From positions 1 to 7,805 of the forward strand of contig JAEORY010000173.1 of NCBI GenBank assembly GCA_016840645.1: a DNA stretch of 7,805 nucleotides. The letters run 5' to 3'. The notes under the pieces were generated by a model. That model was not told the origin of the DNA. It saw nothing but the letters and a program-made list of their open reading frames with translations, and did no database searches. Source of the stretch: Candidatus Borrarchaeota archaeon. GTDB taxonomy: Archaea; Asgardarchaeota; Sifarchaeia; Borrarchaeales; Borrarchaeaceae. The number at the start of each line of letters is the position of its first letter. Position 1 is the stretch's first letter. Positions 1-5,261 of the stretch are shown one piece after another. Made by a program: the position numbers and the translations under genes.

Positions 1-135
1 GAATTGTTTGTTTTATCTTGTTAAATTCGTCGTTTAAAAACATTAAATCACCAATAATGATAAACTATGTTATCTACTGTTTACTATAACTTAAGGAAGA
101 CTAGGTACTCTTGAACAATGAAAAGAGCGAAATGT

Positions 136-146
136 AGAAAGAAAAC
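136..146 (-). terminator. weak T-rich stretch after the proteasome gene
   Basis: Read on the minus strand, a run made almost only of T with two C (ttttctttct) begins about 15 bases after the proteasome stop codon, and another short T run follows near 121-124. Archaeal RNA polymerase can terminate at such T-rich stretches without a hairpin. No stem was seen, so this is only a plausible site. Confidence 0.25.
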
Positions 147-161
147 ATCCATATACAGGGT

Positions 162-773
162 TTATCGCTTCGATCCATTCAAAATCTGCTTAATTTCATC
201 TTCAGATACTGGTGTAAAGCCTTTTTCCTCAGAAATGACTGCAACTGCAATGCCATCACCAGATGCAGCATCGCGTTCCATCGCGGAATGTACAGCTCTG
301 ACTGCCAAATCCTTTCCCTCTTCAACAGTCATTCCTTCATCATATTGATCCTCTAATAGTCCAAAAACGAACGGGGATCCGCTACCCGTCGAAATACTTT
401 TCTCCTCTACAAGATTTCCAAGAAGATCCAGTATGAATAAGTGAGGACCTGTAGAATCAACTCCAGCGATCAAGCTTTGGAGATAATAAGGCATGTATCT
501 AGATTGAAAAAGAATATTAGCAATCAAACGAGCTGCAGACCTAACTGGCATTGGAACTCCTCGCTGCAGTTTATAGAGTGATGCTTCAACTTGAGCCCAA
601 TCCATGATGGTCTGCGCATCAGCCACCCTGCCTGCAATCGTGGCACCTATGTGATCGTCAATTTTAAACAGTTTTTGTGCATGTTTATGTGAAATGAAAT
701 AGCCTGCTGTGGCCCGCATATCAGTTGCTAAAATCACTCCATCGCGTAGGACTAAACCAAGAGTCGTGGTCAT
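162..773 (-). CDS. psmB: 20S proteasome beta subunit, propeptide-less
   Basis: Catalytic beta subunit of the archaeal 20S proteasome, an N-terminal-threonine (Ntn) hydrolase that degrades unfolded proteins inside the barrel in the cytoplasm. The 203-residue product begins Met-Thr-Thr-Thr-Leu-Gly. Numbering the first Thr as 1, the active-site residues fall exactly where the family needs them: Thr1, Asp17 (LATD) and Lys33 (AQKLF), followed by the STGSGSPF loop and the RDAASGDG segment that supply the conserved Ser/Asp cluster. The sequence resembles the Thermoplasma subunit along its length (from memory). The start is firm: an in-frame TAA lies four codons upstream, and an aaggtg Shine-Dalgarno at 779-784 sits five bases before the ATG. 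Unlike most beta subunits there is no propeptide, only the initiator Met, so methionine aminopeptidase rather than self-cleavage should expose Thr1. The alpha subunit is not in this window. Confidence 0.97.
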   Translation of the reverse strand: MTTTLGLVLRDGVILATDMRATAGYFISHKHAQKLFKIDDHIGATIAGRVADAQTIMDWAQVEASLYKLQRGVPMPVRSAARLIANILFQSRYMPYYLQSLIAGVDSTGPHLFILDLLGNLVEEKSISTGSGSPFVFGLLEDQYDEGMTVEEGKDLAVRAVHSAMERDAASGDGIAVAVISEEKGFTPVSEDEIKQILNGSKR

Positions 774-805
774 CCAAACACCTTATCATAATGAATTAAA
801 TTAAA

Positions 806-813
806 AATATAAA
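806..813 (-). promoter_or_regulatory. TATA box of psmB
   Basis: The minus strand reads TTTATATT here, close to the archaeal TATA consensus. Counting about 25 bases downstream puts the transcript start near 784, giving a short leader of roughly 10 bases that just includes the aaggtg ribosome site. The spacing makes this the best promoter candidate in the intergenic region, but it is a pattern match only. Confidence 0.5.
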
Positions 814-889
814 TCGAAATTAACTTTATGAGGAAAAAGAGTAAGCCTCGTCTCTACTCTATTCCCAGTCTTTAAATAAATTTCGATTT
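811..889. repeat. 11-bp inverted repeat between psmB and tusA-like
   Basis: aaatcgaaatt (811-821) and its exact reverse complement aatttcgattt (879-889) are separated by 57 bases. The first copy overlaps the edge of the psmB TATA box. Each copy therefore presents the same motif towards one of the two divergent genes. It could be a paired regulator site, or chance in AT-rich DNA. Confidence 0.4.
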
Positions 890-1018
890 TTACCTCGGAG
901 GATAAAGACGTAGCTCTACTTTTTAAAGCCTTTTCTTCGTGCATTTCTTGTATAGATTCTTTTATACCGCAAAACTATAAATGATTTCCTAACGTACCGA
1001 TTGCTACAAAAAAAAGCC

Positions 1019-1026
1019 TTAAATAT
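1019..1026 (+). promoter_or_regulatory. TATA-like element of the tusA-like gene
   Basis: ttaaatat lies about 60 bases before the ATG and follows an A-rich run. A start about 25 bases downstream would leave a leader of roughly 35-40 bases containing the gaggag site (1075-1080). A second candidate (ttttata at 960-966) would give a longer leader, so the choice is uncertain. Confidence 0.3.
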
Positions 1027-1086
1027 TCGAAGAAATTATCTTTATTTACCTTTTGAAGAGAAGAAGAATAAGCAGAGGAGATTTCT

Positions 1087-1323
1087 ATGTCAGAAGAAAA
1101 GGCGGATAATGTATTGGACTGCAGTGGGCTCTACTGCCCAGAACCTATATTTCGTACTCGCGAAGAAATTAATAAATTATCATCAGGTCAGGTTTTGAAG
1201 ATTATTGCGGATGATCCAGCATTTTCAGAAGATATTAAAAGATGGACAAAAAACACTGGAAATGAATTGCTAGAAGTTCACAAAGAAGGATATGAGATTG
1301 TTGCCCTGATCAAGAAAAAATAA
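1087..1323 (+). CDS. TusA-like sulfurtransferase / sulfur carrier
   Basis: A small cytoplasmic protein of the TusA/SirA/YeeD family. Members carry sulfur as a persulfide on a conserved cysteine and pass it on for tRNA thiolation, molybdenum cofactor or other sulfur routes. The 78 residues match the family's usual size. The signature C-P-x-P is present as Cys17-Pro-Glu-Pro in the context LDCSGLYCPEP, with a second cysteine at 12, followed by a basic helix (RTREEINKL), the central strand GQVLKIIADDP and a closing strand EIVALIKK. The ATG is supported by gaggag at 1075-1080, six bases upstream; the longer ORF starting at 1001 is in another frame. No sulfur-relay partner is adjacent and the gene stands alone, so the acceptor cannot be named. 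Archaeal TusA-like proteins are common but their partners are often unknown. Confidence 0.88.
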   Translation: MSEEKADNVLDCSGLYCPEPIFRTREEINKLSSGQVLKIIADDPAFSEDIKRWTKNTGNELLEVHKEGYEIVALIKKK

Positions 1324-1328
1324 CCTAA

Positions 1329-1343
1329 TTTCTTCTTTTTTCT
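1329..1343 (+). terminator. T-tract terminator after the tusA-like gene
   Basis: A pyrimidine run dominated by T (tttcttcttttttct) begins five bases after the stop codon and lies in the 30-base gap before the convergent glycosylase gene. Oligo-T tracts act as terminators for archaeal RNA polymerase. No stem accompanies it. Confidence 0.45.
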
Positions 1344-1353
1344 ACAATTATAC

Positions 1354-2196
1354 TTATTTTTGGCATTCCGAGCAAAAAAAGGTACTTCTTCCGTTTTGGA
1401 CAATACGAGTTATTTCTGTTTTACAGTTTTGGCATATTTCACCATGTTTACCATAGACTTTATGCCAGTTTTGCGCAGATCCTTCTTGACCTGTCGGAAT
1501 TTGAAAGGTGCTAAAGGTACTTCCATTGCAATCAACTGCCTTCCAGAGCGTTTTTGATATTGCTAAACCAAGTTCTTTTCTTTCTTTTTTGGTGAGGGTC
1601 TTTACAAGTCGGGTTGGATTTATTTTTGCCAAAGCTAATGATTCTGACTTATAGATGTTGCCTACCCCAGCTACTAATTTCTGATCCACTAATACAGCGC
1701 CAATTTCCCTGTTTGCGTAGTTTGGCTTGTTGATTTTGGCGAGAAATTCTTTCATCGGGAATGGGTTGGCTAATCCATCTACACCCATTTTTCTTATTGG
1801 GTCATGCTGCATCACTTTTTCATAACTTTCAAAGACTTTAAACTGTCCAAAATTTCTAATATCATCAAAAACAGCATATTGAGGGTTTTTTTCGAAGTGC
1901 ATTAGAGCCTTAGAATGTGAAGGCAACTTTTGACTACCTTTTTTTAAGAGAATCCACTTGCCTGACATGCCGAGGTGATTCAAAATAACCTTTTCATTAA
2001 AACACCAAATTAAGAATTTACCTATCCGCTCAATATCAATTACTCGTTGTCCCTTGAACCAATCAAAGTCTGATTGCCTATTTTGGTATTTGGGATATTT
2101 TTGTGAAAGCTCTGTTAATTGAATTTTCTTCACTGTTTTCCCAATTAATGACTTTAGATATTGTCTAGTGCATTCAACTTCAGGTCCTTCGGGCAT
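1354..2196 (-). CDS. Fpg/Nei-family DNA glycosylase/AP lyase
   Basis: A base-excision repair enzyme that removes oxidised bases (8-oxoguanine, FaPy or oxidised pyrimidines) and nicks the abasic site. The 280 residues span the whole family fold (E. coli Fpg is 269). The N-terminus is MPEGPEVE, giving the Pro2 nucleophile and Glu3. Lys60 (RIGKFL) matches the beta-elimination lysine. Met77 (LGMSG), Arg114 and Phe116 (DIRNFG) match the base-gap filling residues. Asn180 lies in the helix-two-turn-helix (VAGVGNIYKSE). The C-terminal zinc finger has Cys255, Cys258, Cys275 and Cys278, with Arg270 in its hairpin. All catalytic residues are intact. PEGPE is more typical of Nei and plant/fungal Fpg than the bacterial PELPE, so substrate preference is open. 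An aaggag site (2207-2212) ten bases upstream fixes the ATG. Most archaea lack this family and use OGG/AGOG enzymes, so acquisition from bacteria is likely. The gene is monocistronic. Confidence 0.95.
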   Translation of the reverse strand: MPEGPEVECTRQYLKSLIGKTVKKIQLTELSQKYPKYQNRQSDFDWFKGQRVIDIERIGKFLIWCFNEKVILNHLGMSGKWILLKKGSQKLPSHSKALMHFEKNPQYAVFDDIRNFGQFKVFESYEKVMQHDPIRKMGVDGLANPFPMKEFLAKINKPNYANREIGAVLVDQKLVAGVGNIYKSESLALAKINPTRLVKTLTKKERKELGLAISKTLWKAVDCNGSTFSTFQIPTGQEGSAQNWHKVYGKHGEICQNCKTEITRIVQNGRSTFFCSECQK

Positions 2197-2243
2197 TAGT
2201 TTGAATCTCCTTAAATTGATTTTGAAGTCATTTTGATTTTTTG

Positions 2244-2271
2244 ATAAGCAAGAAAGCAGATGTTTGCTTAT
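2244..2271. repeat. 8-bp inverted repeat upstream of the glycosylase
   Basis: ATAAGCAA (2244-2251) and TTGCTTAT (2264-2271) form a perfect inverted repeat with a 12-base spacer, centred about 60 bases upstream of the glycosylase ATG. No T run follows on the minus strand in the manner of a terminator, so an operator site or a leader hairpin is more likely than termination. Confidence 0.45.
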
Positions 2272-2375
2272 GTTCTATTTTTGAAATGTAGCACTTTTAA
2301 AAACATTAATGTTATACGCAAATTGAACTTGACTACTTACTGCGAAATACAAGATTAATACACAAATAAGATGAA

Positions 2376-2395
2376 CTTAGTTAAATTCAACTAAG
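2376..2395. promoter_or_regulatory. 20-bp near-palindrome upstream of egsA
   Basis: cttagtt and aactaag flank a six-base spacer. Counted as a whole, the 20 bases are palindromic at nine of ten pairs. It lies 58 bases before the egsA ATG, just upstream of the AT-rich stretch (2403-2414) where the TATA box would be expected. That position suits a dimeric regulator acting at or near the BRE/TATA region. Confidence 0.4.
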
Positions 2396-2453
2396 GATAG
2401 ATGAAATTATTATCATCACTATTATTATTGTAAATGCGAGGAGAGTGCATTAA

Positions 2454-3536
2454 ATGGAAGCATCTGAAACAAAACATCGATTTCAACTTCCACGAGAAGT
2501 ACTAATTGGCGGAGGCGTGATTACTGATGTTGGAAAAGTATGCGCAGAATGTGATTTTGGAAAAGCGCCGTTAGTCCTTGCCGACGAAATTACAATTGAT
2601 ATTGCAGGAAATACAGTTCTTGCTTCACTGAAAGATGAGGGATTTCAACCGCTTAAGCTGATCATCAAAGATTCTAATTTAGAGCAAGTTGAAATAGTTG
2701 AGGAAAGAATCCGTGAATCGAACATCAATATCGTTTTAGGAGTTGGTGGAGGAAAGGTCATAGATGTGGCAAAAGTCTCTGCCATGAATTTGAGCATCCC
2801 TTTTATTAGTGTACCTACAGCAGGATCACATGACGGAATCGTCTCGCCAAGAGCGTCTATTAAAAAACCCATGATACCACACTCAATTCCTGCTAAACCT
2901 CCAATAGCTATTATCGCTGATACCGAAATTATCTCAAAAGCTCCTTATCGGTTACTAGCTGCTGGCTGTGGGGATATAATAAGCAACTCTACTGCAGTTT
3001 TGGACTGGGAACTTGCACATAAACTCCGAAACGAATATTATGGAGAGTATGCCGCGTCTCTTGCATCTATGAGTGCAAAAATTATTATTGAAAGAGCAAA
3101 TCAAATAAGATTAGGCATGCCAGGAAGCGTGCGGATTGTAATGGAAGCATTAATCAGTAGTGGGGTTTCCATGTGTATTGCAGGAAGCAGTCGCCCAGCA
3201 AGCGGTGCCGAACATATGTTTTCACATGCTCTGGATCAAATTCATATTAAGGAAGGAAGAATGCCTCCAGCATTACATGGAGAACAAGCAGGCGTAGGAT
3301 CTATTATGACGATGTATCTCCATGGCGGTGATTGGGAGCGCATAAAAGATGCTTTGCGCAAGATAGGTGCGCCAACAACTGCTGGTGAGTTAGGAATTGA
3401 AACAAAATATGTTATTGAAGCACTAACCACATGTCATAAAATCCGACCTGACAGATATACGATTCTAGGTGAAAAAGGCTTAACAAAAGAGGCTGCAACT
3501 CGGTTAGCGAACGTTACAGGCGTAATAAACGGATAA
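2454..3536 (+). CDS. egsA: sn-glycerol-1-phosphate dehydrogenase
   Basis: Reduces dihydroxyacetone phosphate to sn-glycerol 1-phosphate with NAD(P)H, the step that gives archaeal ether lipids their characteristic backbone. The 360-residue product is full length for this zinc-dependent iron-containing-alcohol-dehydrogenase-fold family. Visible features are the glycine-rich nucleotide-binding segment GVGGGKVIDVAK (96-107), the SVPTAGSHDG stretch (119-128), and predicted zinc ligands Asp174 (GCGD), His254 (SGAEH) and His275 (LHGEQ). Residues 250-280 carry the strongly conserved SGAEHMFSH and PPALHGEQ blocks that separate it from the related glycerol dehydrogenases. A gaggag site at 2438-2443 lies ten bases before the ATG. 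The UPF0179 gene begins 12 bases after the stop, so the two probably share a transcript. A palindrome upstream may regulate it. Confidence 0.97.
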   Translation: MEASETKHRFQLPREVLIGGGVITDVGKVCAECDFGKAPLVLADEITIDIAGNTVLASLKDEGFQPLKLIIKDSNLEQVEIVEERIRESNINIVLGVGGGKVIDVAKVSAMNLSIPFISVPTAGSHDGIVSPRASIKKPMIPHSIPAKPPIAIIADTEIISKAPYRLLAAGCGDIISNSTAVLDWELAHKLRNEYYGEYAASLASMSAKIIIERANQIRLGMPGSVRIVMEALISSGVSMCIAGSSRPASGAEHMFSHALDQIHIKEGRMPPALHGEQAGVGSIMTMYLHGGDWERIKDALRKIGAPTTAGELGIETKYVIEALTTCHKIRPDRYTILGEKGLTKEAATRLANVTGVING

Positions 3537-3548
3537 GAGTGGAATTAT

Positions 3549-4007
3549 ATGACAGATACAGATACAGTGATAACATTCATCGCAAAAAACCTAGCAAAAC
3601 CTGGTTATAAGTTTCAACACATGGGGGACTCGGAACAATGTAAGACCTGTAAAATGTATCAAGTTTGTATTCAACCATTAGAAACAGAACGCATTTATGA
3701 AGTAATAGAGGTCTTAGAGAACGAGTTTGAGTGCCCTCTGCACGAAGAACAGATTAAAGTGGTTCGCGTAAAAGAAACGGATATAGAAGTTGGTATTCCA
3801 ACTAATATAACCTTCTCAGGAGCAACTATTTCTTTTCAGTCGCAGGATTGTACTGAAATCTGTGAGTTCAGAAAGTTTTGTGTTCCTGTGGGACTTAAAG
3901 AGGGAGATAAGGTTCGTATCCTAGATATCATACAAAAAGTAGAATGCAGCGAAGGAAACGATATATCAATTGTTTTGGTTGCTAGAATTTCTCAAGAACG
4001 TTCGTAG
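3549..4007 (+). CDS. UPF0179 family protein, eight-cysteine
   Basis: Recognised as an archaeal UPF0179 protein; no biochemical function is known to me. The 152 residues show no signal peptide or membrane segment. Eight cysteines fall in two sets of equal geometry: Cys31-x2-Cys34-x5-Cys40-x21-Cys62 and Cys101-x3-Cys105-x5-Cys111-x21-Cys133. Each set is followed by a beta-strand-like stretch (QIKVVRV, ISIVLVAR), which points to an internal duplication with two metal sites (zinc or Fe-S). The region between C40 and C62, and its counterpart, also share an alternating hydrophobic pattern (RIYEVIEV and KVRILDII). The gene lies 12 bases downstream of egsA with only a weak ribosome site (gagtgga), fitting coupled translation. 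Its last 16 bases overlap the convergent FKBP gene. A link to lipid synthesis is suggested only by this placement. Confidence 0.85.
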   Translation: MTDTDTVITFIAKNLAKPGYKFQHMGDSEQCKTCKMYQVCIQPLETERIYEVIEVLENEFECPLHEEQIKVVRVKETDIEVGIPTNITFSGATISFQSQDCTEICEFRKFCVPVGLKEGDKVRILDIIQKVECSEGNDISIVLVARISQERS

Positions 4008-4696
4008 ACTTCTAAAAACTCTACTGAAGTGATATCTTCGAAAAATTTGTGAATATCGCCTGCCATACCGCTTTTAGCAAATTGAAGACCCTCAAGAAGA
4101 AAGAATTCTTTTGGTATTTTGATTGATACTTTTTCTTCTTGTACATCAATTTCAATAGTCTCAGAGAGAGTTGATATTCGACGTTTCATCAGTTCCCTTA
4201 TTTTTTCGGTCATATCCTCTATCTTTTTAAGAACTGTTACTTCATAACTGAGAACTTTACCAGCTAATGGATGATTTAAATCTAGGCGAACTCGTCCGCC
4301 TGAAGCACTTTGAACAGTTGCCACTGAACCTTTATATCGAAATGTCATCCCTGGTTGAGGCTTGAGGTCTCTTTTTCTAAACTCTCGTATAGGAACGGTC
4401 TTTACACGCGAAGGATCTCTTCCTCCAAACGCTTTTTCTGGAGGAATTTCTACGATAGCATCCTGCTCCCCTACTTTAAGGGTCAATAAAGCGTCATCGA
4501 GACCCTCTATAACCCAACGTTCCCCAACAACAACTAGTTCTGGGCCGTAGATCCCGTCATCACGATGCATTTTCTCCTTTTTTGCAATTTCTTCATTAGT
4601 CAAGGCAAATATTTGGCCCGAATCTTTTATCCTGCCGATGTAGTCGATCAATACAAAATCGCCTTTATCTATTCTGATTTCTTCTGCTTCGCTCAT
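3992..4696 (-). CDS. FKBP26-type peptidyl-prolyl isomerase/chaperone
   Basis: A cytoplasmic FKBP-type prolyl isomerase of the long archaeal form (like Methanocaldococcus FKBP26), which aids folding at proline bonds and acts as a chaperone. From the ATG at 4696 it has 234 residues: an FKBP domain (about 10-90 and 137-160) split by an insert-in-flap domain (about 91-136, from the EKAFGGRDPS hinge to NHPLAGK), then the archaeal C-terminal domain (about 162-231). Typical blocks are IEGLDDALLTLKVGE and PPEKAFG. One active-site residue is odd: the usual Phe-Asp after the glycine is Phe30-Ala31, so the conserved Asp is lost. Start choice is unsettled. GTG at 4705 is an in-frame alternative, and the only strong Shine-Dalgarno suits an out-of-frame ATG at 4709. 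It is the last gene of the NSUN-NIP7-FKBP unit, 18 bases after NIP7. Confidence 0.93.
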   Translation of the reverse strand: MSEAEEIRIDKGDFVLIDYIGRIKDSGQIFALTNEEIAKKEKMHRDDGIYGPELVVVGERWVIEGLDDALLTLKVGEQDAIVEIPPEKAFGGRDPSRVKTVPIREFRKRDLKPQPGMTFRYKGSVATVQSASGGRVRLDLNHPLAGKVLSYEVTVLKKIEDMTEKIRELMKRRISTLSETIEIDVQEEKVSIKIPKEFFLLEGLQFAKSGMAGDIHKFFEDITSVEFLEVYERS

Positions 4697-4714
4697 TTTT
4701 AACACCCATATTGT

Positions 4715-5257
4715 TTATTCTCCTTTTCTGAGATACCATCCAAGATCTATGATGTTCTTTATACATATTTTAAATCGATTTAGTTGCATTTTCGCCAAAT
4801 CGTGGAGAATTTTGCCAAGGCCTATTGGAAAGCCATTTTCATCAAGAAGAATGGTATAATCGCCTTCTTTTGCGTCATAACATATTTTATCAACTTGCGA
4901 AAAGGAAATATTTCTTCCATAGAGAATTGTTTGTGCTCCTTTTGCAGTTAATTTGATCAGATGCGTAGTATATTTAACTATCTCAAAAACGGCTTCGAGA
5001 CTCAATTTAAATTTTTTGTTTTTGTCTAACTCTCCTATCTGCATCCCTAAAGAGTAAGGCTGTTTTTTATTTGCAATCGCTTCTAAAATCTTAATCATTT
5101 TGTCAGATACTAAAAAGATTTCTTTCCATTTCCCTTCTCCGATGATGAGATGTTTATTCTGAATAAACTTATCCGCAATTTTTTCGCCAAATAGGTTATC
5201 AATAGCATTTTGAATAAACTTGAGCTCTTCGTGAGTTGAAAGTCTAAACTTAATCAT
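4715..5257 (-). CDS. NIP7-family ribosome biogenesis protein with PUA domain
   Basis: Related to NIP7 (UPF0113), an RNA-binding factor for large-subunit rRNA maturation. The 180 residues equal the eukaryotic length (yeast Nip7 is 181). The N-terminal pre-PUA domain runs to about residue 95 and ends in PYSLGMQIGELDKNKKFKL, closely like the yeast and human SLG...GKFKL block. The PUA domain (about 100-178) has the ILYGRNI strand, a GFPIGLGK turn and the closing DLGWYLR, matching the family's DIGEYLR. The frame is open 105 bases further upstream, into the NSUN gene, but the start at 5257 fits better: aaaaggat at 5268-5275 is ten bases upstream, the start is 4 bases past the NSUN stop, and the length fits. 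Beside an NSUN methylase it may work on the same RNA. A COG3270-type PUA partner of RsmF-like enzymes is the alternative reading. Confidence 0.85.
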   Translation of the reverse strand: MIKFRLSTHEELKFIQNAIDNLFGEKIADKFIQNKHLIIGEGKWKEIFLVSDKMIKILEAIANKKQPYSLGMQIGELDKNKKFKLSLEAVFEIVKYTTHLIKLTAKGAQTILYGRNISFSQVDKICYDAKEGDYTILLDENGFPIGLGKILHDLAKMQLNRFKICIKNIIDLGWYLRKGE

Positions 5258-5261
5258 TTTT

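Larger units (their letters stand above)
774..1086. other. divergent intergenic region, psmB / tusA-like
   Basis: This 313-base stretch has no convincing gene. It holds a TATA-like box for the proteasome gene (minus strand, 806-813), an 11-base perfect inverted repeat pair (811-821 and 879-889), a short palindrome cctcggagg at 893-901, several pyrimidine-rich stretches, a run of eight A (1009-1016), and a TATA-like element plus a gaggag ribosome site for the downstream TusA-like gene. I saw no tRNA T-arm signature and no C/D-box motif. Confidence 0.6.

Noticed and set aside
118..348. Plus-strand 76-codon open frame
   Set aside because: Most of it is antisense to the proteasome gene, it has no ribosome site, and the product resembles nothing; it is a shadow frame.
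893..901. Palindrome cctcggagg as a ribosome site for a small gene
   Set aside because: No start codon with a sustained open frame follows at a suitable distance; it is probably chance.
1001..1198. 65-codon plus-strand frame overlapping the TusA-like start
   Set aside because: It overlaps the well-supported TusA-like gene in another frame, and the gaggag ribosome site serves the ATG at 1087.
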